From an uncultured Muribaculaceae bacterium (GTDB lineage: Bacteria; Bacteroidota; Bacteroidia; Bacteroidales; Muribaculaceae): a stretch of DNA of 19,829 nucleotides. Numbering within the stretch: position 1 is the first letter of the stretch; each line of letters opens with the position of its first letter. Shown here piece by piece: positions 1 through 8,333 of the stretch. The notes below the pieces were generated by a model. It saw only the letters and a program-made list of their open reading frames with translations, searched no databases and was not told the origin of the DNA. The position numbers and the translations under genes are program-made. The stretch spans positions 1 through 19,829 of the forward strand of contig CAJTYC010000048.1 of NCBI GenBank assembly GCA_910584185.1. The letters are read 5' to 3'.

Positions 1-289
1 AGAACGCTCAACAAAGCGAGTTAATTTTGGAACACGAAACTGAACACCCTAATTAGTTATTAAGTACTGTAACCTTTGCCCTAATGGACTTGCAGAAGCG
101 CGTCGTTACCGGCGAGGCTTTACAATCACATGGGAGTGTGCCACTACCAAAATTTAAACGCAAAAATAACGAAAACGGACTAAACTACCTAATTCTTTTA
201 TATATTTTTATCAAGTTTTGTCAATTAGTGGTCGTCATCAGTGCGGTAACGAAAAATATTGATTAATTTTGCAAAAAAATTTGTAATTG
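1..289. other. Left-edge region with no supported gene
   Basis: No gene could be supported here. A plus-strand reading frame is open from base 2 to a TGA at 41-43 and encodes 13 residues. It could be the 3' end of a gene that starts left of the window, but that is too short to identify. A 60-codon open frame at 84-266 has no recognisable family and runs into the promoter of the next gene, so I treat it as chance. The last 90 bases are AT-rich and hold the likely promoter of the flavin reductase gene. Confidence 0.5.
264..271 (+). promoter_or_regulatory. Bacteroides-type -7 element before flavin reductase
   Basis: TAATTTTG fits the Bacteroidota -7 consensus TAnnTTTG and ends 18 bases before the ATG at 290. 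No clear -33 TTTG lies 19-21 bp upstream, so only half of the promoter is visible. Confidence 0.4.
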
Positions 290-874
290 ATGAGCAAAGA
301 ATCCTGGAAGCCCGGCACGATGATATATCCGTTGCCGGCGGTGATAGTGACAGTTGGGGCGAACCGCGAGGAGTGGAACCCGCTCACGATAGCATGGACG
401 GGCACGATATGCAGCGACCCGGTGATGTGCTACATATCGGTGCGCAAGGAGCGTCACTCCTACCCTATCCTGATGCGCGAGATGGAGTTTACCATCAACC
501 TCACCACCGAGGAGCTGGCGCGCGCCACCGACTGGGTGGGCGTGCGTTCGGGACGCGACAACGACAAATGGGCCGCCACGGGACTGACACCCATACCAGG
601 CGAGAAAGTGAAGTCGCCCACCATAGAGGAGTCGCCACTGAGCATAGAGTGCAGGGTGAAGAGCGTCACCGACTTGGGCACTCACAGCATGTTTGTGGCC
701 GACGTGCTCAACGTAAGGGCCGACTCACGCTGGATAGACCCCGAGACCGGGCGGTTCGCGCTCGAGGCCTCCAAGCCGCTCGTATATCTCCACGGCCATT
801 ACTACGGACTCGGAGAACTCATCGGCAAATTCGGTTTTTCGGTGCAGAAAGCACATAATAAGAAAAAGAAATAG
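290..874 (+). CDS. Flavin reductase family protein (FMN-binding split barrel)
   Basis: A 194-residue protein of the flavin reductase-like family. Members bind FMN in a split beta-barrel and use NAD(P)H to reduce flavin, or bind flavin for an unassigned redox role. The family is suggested by the N-terminal pattern KPGTMIYPLPAVIVTVG, then the stretch TIAWTGTICSDP followed by ISVRKERHSYP (about residues 32-60), where these proteins contact flavin. The C-terminal tail is lysine-rich (AHNKKKK). I chose the ATG at 290 over an in-frame TTG one codon earlier because TTG starts are rare and the ATG is adjacent. It appears to be a single-gene unit: PBP1A starts 111 bp downstream behind its own -7 element. 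No partner gene reveals its electron acceptor, so the substrate is unknown. Family assignment is fairly secure and the specific reaction is not. Confidence 0.85.
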   Translation: MSKESWKPGTMIYPLPAVIVTVGANREEWNPLTIAWTGTICSDPVMCYISVRKERHSYPILMREMEFTINLTTEELARATDWVGVRSGRDNDKWAATGLTPIPGEKVKSPTIEESPLSIECRVKSVTDLGTHSMFVADVLNVRADSRWIDPETGRFALEASKPLVYLHGHYYGLGELIGKFGFSVQKAHNKKKK

Positions 875-906
875 CCACAACGCATCGTCACGTGCGATTT
901 TTTTTG

Positions 907-914
907 TATTTTTG
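907..914 (+). promoter_or_regulatory. Bacteroides-type -7 element before PBP1A
   Basis: TATTTTTG matches TAnnTTTG exactly and lies 71 bases before the PBP1A ATG. A good -33 TTTG is not visible at the usual distance. The same TTTTTGTATTTTTGCA string precedes peptide deformylase, where a -33 element is also present. Confidence 0.5.
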
Positions 915-985
915 CACTCTGAGACACCGCGTCAGTCTGCCACAGCAAACCTCAAAGGTCGCCTCAGGCAGCCAACTCTCACATA

Positions 986-3478
986 ATGACGCAGTTTCAG
1001 CCTAACAATATGAGCAGCAACAAAGACAACATAAACGAATTTGACGAGCTCGACACCAAGTCGAGAAAAAAATACAGACGCAACCGGGCATTGGTGAAAT
1101 GGCTTTGGATCACATTTCTGAGTCTCGGCTTCGTCATAGCCTTCTTTCTGACGCTTATATACAATGGAGTGATTGGCTACATGCCGCCCATTGAAGAACT
1201 TGAAGACCCGCACGACAAATTGGCCTCGCTCGTGTATGCCTCCGACGGCACTACCGAGCTCGGTCGGTACTACTACGGAGCCGGCAACCGTGTCTACACT
1301 GACTATAACGGCATCTCCGAGCACGTAATCAACGCGCTGGTGGCCACAGAAGATGTGCGCTTCTTGGAGCATTCAGGCATCGACTTCAAGGCATTGGGCC
1401 GCACGGCTGTAAAGACCGTGATAATGGGCGACAAGTCGGCCGGCGGCGCGTCAACCATCACCCAGCAGCTTGCCAAGCAACTCTACTCCCAACCCTCGAC
1501 CAGCCTGCTGAAGCGAGCCATACAGAAGCCGATTGAATGGATGATTGCCGTGAAGTTGGAGAGGTTTTACACCAAAGATGAGATAATCAACATGTATCTC
1601 AACCGCTTCGACTTCCTCAACAACGCCGTGGGCATCAAGACTGCTGCCAACGTATATTTCGGCAAGGAGCCACGCGACCTGAAGATAGAGGAGGCGGCCA
1701 TGCTAGTGGGCATGCTGAAAAATCCGAGCTACTTCAACCCGCTGCGCCACGAAGAGCGCACACGCGAACGCCGCAATGTGGTGTTTGACCAGATGGTCAA
1801 GGCCGGCTTCCTGTCGTATGCCGATGCAGACTCGCTCAAGCAACTCCCCTTAGGATTGGATTACCACAAGGTGGATCATAAAGAGGGAGCCGCCCCTTAT
1901 CTTCGCGAAGAGATACGCAGGCTTATGACCGCCAAGAAACCGGAACGGCCAAACCGCAACGACTACAACAGCCGGAGCGCCTACAACATAGCCCTCGGCA
2001 ATTACAACACCGACTCACTCAAATGGGAGGAAGACCCGCTGTATGGCTGGATATTGAAAAACCCGAAGCCCGACGGCACATACTACAACCTATATACCGA
2101 CGGACTGAAAATCTACACCACCATAGACCTGCGTATGCAGGAATATGCCGAACAGGCAGTCAACGAGCACCTCGGTGGCTACCTGCAGCCGGCATTCGAG
2201 AGGGAGAAGCGCGGCTCGAAGACGGGTCCTTACACCTCCAACCCCGCCGAATTGAGTTATGCAAGCGTGCAGAGGCTCATAAAGAACGCGGTGAAGCAGA
2301 CAGAGCGATATCGTGTGATGAAGAAAGCCGGATGCAGCGAAGAGGAGATAGACCGCGCATTCCATACGAAATATGAGATGGATGTGTTTGCCTATGTTAA
2401 GGAGACTAAGACAGAGAAGGGACGCAAGGTGACACATATTGTGCCCGGCACAAAGACGGTCACCATGACCCCTTACGACTCGTTGCTCTATATGAAGACG
2501 ATATTGCGCACCGGTCTGATGAGCATGGACCCCGTGACGGGCTACGTGAAGGCATATGTGGGAGGACCAGACTTCGCGCACTTCCAGTATGACATGGTGG
2601 CTCGCGGCAAGCGACAGATCGGTTCGACTGCCAAGCCATTCCTCTACACATTGGCTATGGAGCAGGACCTTACGCCATGCTCCATGTTCAGCAACACGCA
2701 GCCGGTGTTCGGCAACTGGGCCCCGCGAAATTCGAGCCGGGCGCGCGTGGGTCAGATGGTAGACCTGCGCTGGGCATTGACCAACTCCAACAACTGGATA
2801 TCCGCACGCCTCGTGAATGAATTGGGAGCCGGCTCGCTGGCCAACAAGATGCGCATGTTCGGGCTTTCGGGCTACATAGAGCCGACGTTGCCACTCTGCC
2901 TCGGCACAGTCGACGTGTCGGTGGGTGACATGGTGGCGGCCTACACTACTTTCTCCAACCGTGGCATACGCGTCAACCCGATATACGTGAGCAGGATAGA
3001 AGACAACCAGGGCAACCTGATATACAGCGCGGTGCCTCACCGCACAGAGGTGACGAGCGAGGAGGCATATTACCGCATTGTGTCGATACTTCTCAACGTG
3101 GTGGACTCCGGCACGGGCGCCAGCCTGCGCAGCCGTTACGGCATAACGGCACAGATGGGCGGCAAGACCGGTACGACCAACGCCAACTCAGACTCCTGGT
3201 TCATGGGCTTCACTCCGGAACTCGTAACCGGTGTCTGGGTGGGAGGCGAAGAGCGTTACATACACTTCAACTCCATGGCCTTCGGTCAGGGCGCCAAGGC
3301 TGCATTGCCTATCTATGGCCTCTATATGAAAAAGGTATATAACGACCCGAAACTCCCCTACTCGCAAGATGCCAAATTCGAGTTTCCGGAAAATATGAAC
3401 CTGTGCGGCTCCGAGCATAGGGAATATGCCCATCAGGTAGAAGAAGTGCAAGAGGAGGTGCAGGGAATTTTCGACTGA
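986..3478 (+). CDS. Class A penicillin-binding protein 1A (glycosyltransferase/transpeptidase)
   Basis: An 830-residue bifunctional peptidoglycan synthase that polymerises lipid II into glycan strands and cross-links the stem peptides in the periplasm. It has a cytoplasmic N-terminus rich in Lys and Arg, one membrane anchor at about residues 38-60, then a GT51 domain with EDVRFLEHSG (catalytic Glu122) and GGASTITQQLAKQLY (about 153-167). The transpeptidase domain shows all three penicillin-binding motifs: Ser547-T-A-K (active serine), S601-N-N603 and K727-T-G-T-T. A linker of roughly 200 residues separates the two enzymes, as in Bacteroidota PBP1A proteins. An internal ATG at codon 9 is an alternative start, but the first ATG at 986 is kept because nothing argues against it. 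The AspT-like transporter starts 44 bp downstream without an obvious terminator, so the two may share a transcript. The family is certain. The symbol mrcA or ponA is a naming choice I leave open. Confidence 0.97.
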   Translation: MTQFQPNNMSSNKDNINEFDELDTKSRKKYRRNRALVKWLWITFLSLGFVIAFFLTLIYNGVIGYMPPIEELEDPHDKLASLVYASDGTTELGRYYYGAGNRVYTDYNGISEHVINALVATEDVRFLEHSGIDFKALGRTAVKTVIMGDKSAGGASTITQQLAKQLYSQPSTSLLKRAIQKPIEWMIAVKLERFYTKDEIINMYLNRFDFLNNAVGIKTAANVYFGKEPRDLKIEEAAMLVGMLKNPSYFNPLRHEERTRERRNVVFDQMVKAGFLSYADADSLKQLPLGLDYHKVDHKEGAAPYLREEIRRLMTAKKPERPNRNDYNSRSAYNIALGNYNTDSLKWEEDPLYGWILKNPKPDGTYYNLYTDGLKIYTTIDLRMQEYAEQAVNEHLGGYLQPAFEREKRGSKTGPYTSNPAELSYASVQRLIKNAVKQTERYRVMKKAGCSEEEIDRAFHTKYEMDVFAYVKETKTEKGRKVTHIVPGTKTVTMTPYDSLLYMKTILRTGLMSMDPVTGYVKAYVGGPDFAHFQYDMVARGKRQIGSTAKPFLYTLAMEQDLTPCSMFSNTQPVFGNWAPRNSSRARVGQMVDLRWALTNSNNWISARLVNELGAGSLANKMRMFGLSGYIEPTLPLCLGTVDVSVGDMVAAYTTFSNRGIRVNPIYVSRIEDNQGNLIYSAVPHRTEVTSEEAYYRIVSILLNVVDSGTGASLRSRYGITAQMGGKTGTTNANSDSWFMGFTPELVTGVWVGGEERYIHFNSMAFGQGAKAALPIYGLYMKKVYNDPKLPYSQDAKFEFPENMNLCGSEHREYAHQVEEVQEEVQGIFD

Positions 3479-3522
3479 CAACTAACATTTCACGTTCTTT
3501 TAATAATATTTAATGTCAAATT

Positions 3523-5214
3523 ATGGATTGGCTTATTGATTTGCTACGTCCCCACAACGTGTCGATGGCGAGTACGATTGTGCTCTATTCGTTCGTCATC
3601 TTCACGGGTATTTACCTGGGGAAAATCAAATTCTTCGGTGTCTCTTTGGGAGTCACATTCGTTCTCTTCGTAGGCATCCTGCTCGGCCATTTCGGCTATG
3701 AGGCTGATGGCAATGTGCTTCACTTCTTGCGGGAGTTCGGCCTTATCCTGTTTATCTTCTCGATAGGTATGCAGGTTGGCCCGGGATTCTTCTCTTCGTT
3801 CAAGGAGGGGGGTATACAGATGAACATGCTCGCGATGATTGCCATTGCGCTCAATGTGGGTATCACCATCACAATCTACTTCCTGCAAGGAGGTGCCGAT
3901 GGCGAAACCTCAATCGCTCAGATGGTGGGCATAATGAGTGGTGCTGTAACCAACACTCCGGGACTCGGTGCCGCCCAGCAGACATTCCTCCAGGTTAATC
4001 CTGACGGTTATGATGTGAGCCAGCAGATGTCGATGGGTTATGCTGCAGCATATCCTCTCGGTGTAATCGGCATCATTCTGACCATGATATTGCTCAAGGC
4101 ATTCTTTAAGATTAATCTTGACAAGGAGACTCAAGAAATCGAGAATGACCAGAAATCTTCGGAGCTTGCTCCTCACCGCGTCACTTTCAAGGTTACTAAC
4201 GCGATGATCAACGGACTGAACATGCAGAAGCTGCACACCATAATATCGGTCAACTATGTGATGTCGCGTATTGAGAAGCCAGATGGACGCACAATCATCC
4301 CGACATCCAAGGATGAACTTGAGGTGGGCGACATAGTGCTTGTGATATGCTCTGAGCAGGATGAGGAGATTTTCGAACGTTTCATCGGTCCGAAAATCGA
4401 AAAGACCTGGGAAATGGAACAGGGGCCAGTGGTGTCACGCCGTGTGCTTGTGACTCAGACTGAGTATAATGGTGTGAAACTCGGTTCGCTGCGACTCCAC
4501 TCAGCTTATCAGCTCAATGTGACACGCGTTAACCGTGCCGGCCTTGACCTCGTGGCTTCTCCCAACCTCCGCCTCCAGATGGGCGACCGTCTCACTGTGG
4601 TTGGAAAGCTCGACGACATCAACAACTTGGCCCGCAAGCTCGGCAACTCTATGAAGCGACTCAACGAGCCTAACCTTATCACCATGTTCATCGGCATATT
4701 CCTTGGTATTATCGTCGGTAGCATACCTTTGCAGTTCCCCGGTATGTCTGTGCCTATGAAACTTGGTTTGGCAGGTGGTCCGCTGGTGGTTGCAATCCTT
4801 ATCAGTGCTTATGGCCATAAGTTCCATCTTGTCACCTATACCAACTCAGCGGCCAACTTGCTGCTTCGCGAGATAGGTATATGCTTGTTCTTGGCCTCAG
4901 TGGGTATTGCGGCAGGTAAGGACTTTGCCGCTACGGTGTTTAACGTCAGAGGTATCACATGGGTAGGCTATGGCTTCATCATCACGGTTGTACCTTTGTT
5001 GGTTACAAGCATCATAGCACGCGCCAAATACAAGATGAACTACTTCAGCATCTGCGGTATGATGTCGGGTAACTACACTGACCCACCGGCACTCGCCTAT
5101 GGCAACAAGATTGCCAACAATGACGCACCGGCAGTGGCCTACTCAACTGTCTATCCGCTCACTATGTTCATGCGCGTAATCGCTGCCCAGGTAATTATCC
5201 TCTGCTTTATGTAA
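3523..5214 (+). CDS. AspT/YidE/YbjL-type putative transporter with two RCK_C domains
   Basis: A 563-residue inner-membrane protein of the aspartate:alanine exchanger-like family. Two hydrophobic halves of about five helices each (roughly residues 15-190 and 385-563) flank a soluble middle (about 207-372) holding two consecutive RCK_C (TrkA-C) domains. The halves carry related Gly/Pro-rich signatures, GAVTNTPGLGAAQQ at about 140-153 and GMMSGNYTDPPALAYGN at about 512-528, consistent with the family's internal duplication. Characterised AspT exchanges aspartate for alanine. Most Bacteroidales and enterobacterial relatives have no proven substrate, so I call only the family. RCK_C domains often bind small ligands that gate transport. 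The gene follows PBP1A at 44 bp and ends at a strong bidirectional terminator shared with the convergent carboxyltransferase gene. Its CGT/GGT-richer codon use compared with PBP1A suggests reasonable expression. Confidence 0.88.
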   Translation: MDWLIDLLRPHNVSMASTIVLYSFVIFTGIYLGKIKFFGVSLGVTFVLFVGILLGHFGYEADGNVLHFLREFGLILFIFSIGMQVGPGFFSSFKEGGIQMNMLAMIAIALNVGITITIYFLQGGADGETSIAQMVGIMSGAVTNTPGLGAAQQTFLQVNPDGYDVSQQMSMGYAAAYPLGVIGIILTMILLKAFFKINLDKETQEIENDQKSSELAPHRVTFKVTNAMINGLNMQKLHTIISVNYVMSRIEKPDGRTIIPTSKDELEVGDIVLVICSEQDEEIFERFIGPKIEKTWEMEQGPVVSRRVLVTQTEYNGVKLGSLRLHSAYQLNVTRVNRAGLDLVASPNLRLQMGDRLTVVGKLDDINNLARKLGNSMKRLNEPNLITMFIGIFLGIIVGSIPLQFPGMSVPMKLGLAGGPLVVAILISAYGHKFHLVTYTNSAANLLLREIGICLFLASVGIAAGKDFAATVFNVRGITWVGYGFIITVVPLLVTSIIARAKYKMNYFSICGMMSGNYTDPPALAYGNKIANNDAPAVAYSTVYPLTMFMRVIAAQVIILCFM

Positions 5215-5237
5215 ATTTTATTTCTGATAATTGCAAT

Positions 5238-5273
5238 AAAAAATCGCGATCGAAAATTCGACCGCGATTTTTT
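5238..5273. terminator. Bidirectional intrinsic terminator between convergent genes
   Basis: Arms AAAAAATCGCG (5238-5248) and CGCGATTTTTT (5263-5273) are perfect complements. An inner TCGAA/TTCGA stem extends the hairpin. A-rich and T-rich flanks supply a U-tract on either strand, so it can end both the plus-strand transporter transcript and the minus-strand carboxyltransferase transcript. Confidence 0.93.
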
Positions 5274-5292
5274 ATTGTCTATTCTATAATGT

Positions 5293-7656
5293 TTACTTGC
5301 CGGCTGTGATACGGATTTGGATTGAGCCGTCGGGGGCTACGTTGATTTCCATTGTTGTTCCGGCTGCGAGCTTCAGGGTTGCGGCGTTGTCCTTGCGTCC
5401 GGTGGGGAGCACGAAGTGTGACGAGCTGCCACCCTCTACGGGGGAGTATGCCTTGCTGATGTCTACAGGCTTCACTGCGCATGGAGCTGCTGCAGGAGCT
5501 GCCTTTGGAGCCTCGGGCTTAGGAGCTGCCACAGGCTTGGGAGCCGGAGCGGGCTTGGGAGCTGCGGGCTTAGCACCTGCTACGCCAAACTCCACAATGG
5601 GCTGGTCAGTGGCCATCACTTCACCTTCGTCGAGAAGGAGAGCTGCGATTGTGCCTTCGCGGTCGCTCATGAGGTTGTTTTCCATCTTCATGGCCTCATA
5701 CACGAGGATGATGTCACCGGCTTTCACATGGTCGCCCGGTTTCACCTTATATTCGAGGATAGTGCCACCCATGGGAGCCTTCATGACTTCGCCTGAGCCA
5801 ACCACAGCCTCTTCGGCAGCAGCGGGAGCCACAGCTTCGCCGGCACCTGCAAACTCGATGAGGGGCTGACCTGTGCCCATGACATCACCTTCGGCTACGA
5901 GCACCTGTTTCACCACACCACCCTTGTCGCAAGCAAGGTCATTCTCCATCTTCATGGCTTCGTAAACGAGCACCACGTCGCCGGGCTTAACAGTGTCACC
6001 GGCCTTAACGCGTATTTCCATTACAGTACCACCCATCGGAGCGCAGAAAGTCTCGCCGGTAACGGGACCTCCGGCTGCGGGAGCGGCCTTAGCCTCAGCC
6101 TTAGCAGCGGCACCCTTGGCCTCAAACTCTTTCTTGCGGATGTTGGTGAGATATGTCTTGGCTACAGCGGGGAGAAGTTCGAGAAGGAGGAATTCCTCTT
6201 CATTCTGAGCGAGCTTCACATTGCCATATTTCTCAAGCACGGGGTTGTCGGGAGTCTTGTGAGTAGAGACATCGTAAGGTTTCTCCTCAGCGTTGCCTGT
6301 GATGAACTCACGGAACTTCGGATCAACGGGCACGGGAGTTGTGCCATATTCACCCTTCACGAGACCTACGAACTGATTGTTCTTCTGAGTATAGTCGGGG
6401 TTGCCCTTGCGGCGGTCCACCGCGAGGTTTACAGCCTGCGAACCTACGATCTGGCTTGTAGGAGTAACGAGGGGCACGAGACCAGCGTCGCGGCGCACCT
6501 TCGGGATGAGGGCCATAGCCTCCTCGAGAAGGTCTTCCTGACCGAGAGCGCGGAGGTTGGCCACCATGTTGGAGTACATACCGCCGGGCACCTCTGCATT
6601 CTTGACCAATTCATTGGGCTTCGGCAGGCCGAAATATGCCTCAATCTTGTGGCAAGCGTCGAGAAGTTCTTCCTCCTTGTTGGCCTTGGCAGCCTCGATG
6701 GCGCGATCAAACTCAGCGTCGATTTCCTTGGGCATAGCCTTGTAAGCCTCGTCGAAGTCTTTAGGCCACTTGTCCTTATTAAGGTCGAACTCAGCGAGAG
6801 CCTTGCGGGCATCCTTAAGTTCATGACGAATCTTGGCAACAGCCTCCATGTTGACATCCACCTCAACACCGAGCTTGCGGCAGAAAATGTCGATAAGCTC
6901 GATAGAGGGGGCTGCGGAGCCACCGCCGAACCACCAGATGTTGGTGTCGACGATATCAACGCCACGGATAATGGAAGTGAGCACAGCTGCAAGACCATAA
7001 CCGGGGGTACAATGGGTGTGGAAGTCGATGTCGACCTTCACTGCCTCCTTGAGCTTCGGCATAAGAGTGTAGATACGCGACGGGCTTACGAGACCGGCCA
7101 TATCCTTGAGGGTAATCATCTTGGCACCGAGTTTCTCCATCTCTTTGGCCTTGTTGACAAAATAATCGTCGGTAAAGACCTTTTCAGCTTCGGGAGTGCC
7201 TTTGGGGTCGACAGTGTAGCAGACAGCGGTGTCGGAAATGCCACCGAGGTCATTAATCATCTTGATCGAACCCTTTATATTGTTGATGTCGTTGAGAGCA
7301 TCGAAGATACGCATTACGTTCAGACCGTTCTCGATAGCCTTCTTGTAGAAACCTTCGAGCACAGAGTCGGGATAAGGAACGTATCCGAAGAGGTTACGGC
7401 CACGCGAAAGGGCGGAGAGCAGCGAGATGCCCTTCATGGCCTTGGAGCATGCACGCAGACGATCCCAGGGGCTTTCGCCTAAGTAACGCATAACAGAGTC
7501 GGGCACTGCACCGCCCCAGACTTCCATTATATAGAACTTTGCATCACGATAGAGAGGGAGGAGCTTGTCAACATTCTCCTGCTTCATACGAGTTGCAAAA
7601 AGTGACTGCTGGCCGTCGCGCAGCGTCAAATCTCTGATTTTTAATTTCTTAGTCAC
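5293..7656 (-). CDS. Carboxyltransferase/biotinyl fusion (pyruvate carboxylase subunit B / oxaloacetate decarboxylase alpha type) with tandem biotinyl domains
   Basis: A 787-residue biotin-dependent carboxyltransferase that moves CO2 between biotin and pyruvate/oxaloacetate. The N-terminal HMGL-like TIM barrel shows TLRDGQQS (metal ligand Asp14), ITLKDMAGL (Lys184, the position usually carboxylated) and DFHTHC (metal ligands His213 and His215). A conserved PYC/OADA domain follows to about residue 480. Then come two biotinyl domains, each with a biotinylation site: VYEAMKMEND (Lys569) and VYEAMKMENN (Lys657), 88 residues apart. An Ala/Pro/Lys-rich linker leads to a C-terminal segment of about 60 residues that I do not recognise. 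The start is a GTG at 7656-7654, set by the conserved KIRDLTLRDG at residues 6-15; the next Met lies beyond that motif. No biotin carboxylase or membrane beta/gamma decarboxylase subunit is in the window, so its direction (anaplerotic carboxylase or sodium-pumping decarboxylase) cannot be decided here. The Gln in RDGQQS sits where many homologues have His. Confidence 0.93.
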   Translation of the reverse strand: MTKKLKIRDLTLRDGQQSLFATRMKQENVDKLLPLYRDAKFYIMEVWGGAVPDSVMRYLGESPWDRLRACSKAMKGISLLSALSRGRNLFGYVPYPDSVLEGFYKKAIENGLNVMRIFDALNDINNIKGSIKMINDLGGISDTAVCYTVDPKGTPEAEKVFTDDYFVNKAKEMEKLGAKMITLKDMAGLVSPSRIYTLMPKLKEAVKVDIDFHTHCTPGYGLAAVLTSIIRGVDIVDTNIWWFGGGSAAPSIELIDIFCRKLGVEVDVNMEAVAKIRHELKDARKALAEFDLNKDKWPKDFDEAYKAMPKEIDAEFDRAIEAAKANKEEELLDACHKIEAYFGLPKPNELVKNAEVPGGMYSNMVANLRALGQEDLLEEAMALIPKVRRDAGLVPLVTPTSQIVGSQAVNLAVDRRKGNPDYTQKNNQFVGLVKGEYGTTPVPVDPKFREFITGNAEEKPYDVSTHKTPDNPVLEKYGNVKLAQNEEEFLLLELLPAVAKTYLTNIRKKEFEAKGAAAKAEAKAAPAAGGPVTGETFCAPMGGTVMEIRVKAGDTVKPGDVVLVYEAMKMENDLACDKGGVVKQVLVAEGDVMGTGQPLIEFAGAGEAVAPAAAEEAVVGSGEVMKAPMGGTILEYKVKPGDHVKAGDIILVYEAMKMENNLMSDREGTIAALLLDEGEVMATDQPIVEFGVAGAKPAAPKPAPAPKPVAAPKPEAPKAAPAAAPCAVKPVDISKAYSPVEGGSSSHFVLPTGRKDNAATLKLAAGTTMEINVAPDGSIQIRITAGK

Positions 7657-7720
7657 AGCTTTTAAAATTAGAGGTTTGTGTTTATGGTATTTGTTGTTGT
7701 TATCAGTTGGTTTATATCCC

Positions 7721-7728
7721 CAAATTTA
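7721..7728 (-). promoter_or_regulatory. Bacteroides-type -7 element for the carboxyltransferase gene
   Basis: On the minus strand the sequence reads TAAATTTG, an exact TAnnTTTG match 64 bases before the GTG start. A -33 TTTG is not evident 19-21 bp further upstream, so support rests on the -7 box and its position. Confidence 0.45.
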
Positions 7729-7934
7729 AGATAAATTTTTGTGAATAAAGAATTTTTTCAGTAATTTTTTCAAAAAATATTACGGAATGGGTAAAAGATG
7801 AAGCCGTGTTGCACCTGTCTATAATTAAACCGGCAAATCAACGTTATTACAAGTTGGAGCAAAACCGATATATCATCCGTTATCCGATATCTGATACCAA
7901 CATTATCAAGAACAATATATCAAACTCAATTCAT

Positions 7935-8333
7935 ATGAGAAAAATCTACATGACGCTGGCAGTTATGCTGACAGCTCTCTGTGGCAACGCCGCCACACCC
8001 GAACAGCTTTACATCATCGGCAGCCAGCCGTTGGGTGCAGGCTGGGAGCCTACAATCGGCAACGAATGTGAACGTATTGCCGACGGCAAGTTCACCTATT
8101 CACTCAGCACGAATGACTTCGCCCCCGGCGAATGTTATTTCGGCTTCACCACTACCCTTGCTTCAGAACCCTCTGACTGGGACACAATGAATGCAGGGAG
8201 ACTAAGTCCGGCCGATAACAACACGGAGTTCTCATTCGGTCAAAAAGTGGAGATGCTGAAAGTGTCGGAAAATCCTGACATGAAAGACAACAGTTGGAAA
8301 GTAACCTTGCCGCCAACACCACTTATGACTTGA
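7935..8333 (+). CDS. N-terminal fragment of a frameshifted secreted CotH-domain protein (signal peptide + SusE/F-like domain)
   Basis: This 132-codon frame carries the front of a gene whose remainder lies in another frame at 8303-9889. It starts with a Sec signal peptide (MRKIYMTLAVMLTALCGNAA, cleavage probably after residue 20). The Cys in ALC is not in a proper lipobox because position -1 is Leu. The next roughly 100 residues begin with EQLYIIGSQPLGAGW, which resembles the starch- and glycan-binding modules of SusE/SusF-like outer-membrane proteins. The frame reads SWKVTLPPTPLMT and stops, while the -1 frame at the same place reads NLAANTTYDLTIDINAM, the expected continuation of such a domain. 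Loss of one A in GTA(A)ACCTT at about 8302-8304 explains the break. Joined, the protein would be about 651 residues. The ATG at 7935 is chosen because it opens the signal peptide; the frame is open further upstream without a credible start. Confidence 0.75.
   Translation: MRKIYMTLAVMLTALCGNAATPEQLYIIGSQPLGAGWEPTIGNECERIADGKFTYSLSTNDFAPGECYFGFTTTLASEPSDWDTMNAGRLSPADNNTEFSFGQKVEMLKVSENPDMKDNSWKVTLPPTPLMT

Noticed and set aside
95..160. tRNA-like end (GTGCCACTACCA)
   Set aside because: No matching acceptor strand, no T-loop GTTCGA-like box and no anticodon stem could be drawn in the preceding 75 bases.
84..266. 60-codon open frame at the left edge
   Set aside because: It has no family-like features, overlaps the promoter region of the next gene and has composition like spacer DNA.
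2090..3040. 316-codon minus-strand open frame inside PBP1A
   Set aside because: It is a shadow of the transpeptidase domain, with a His/Val/Arg-rich translation and no recognisable motif.
5600..6060. Tandem biotinyl domains as an assembly artefact
   Set aside because: The two copies differ at many residues (MENDLACDKGG against MENNLMSDREG), so they are not a recent or technical duplication.
6259..7482. Long plus-strand open frame of 407 codons opposite the carboxyltransferase gene
   Set aside because: It is antisense to a gene with clear catalytic motifs. Its length comes from the codon bias of the real gene, and its translation shows no domain.
8290..8310. Programmed -1 ribosomal frameshift in the CotH gene
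   Set aside because: There is no X-XXY-YYZ slippery heptamer at the join and no evident downstream structure. A lost base is simpler.
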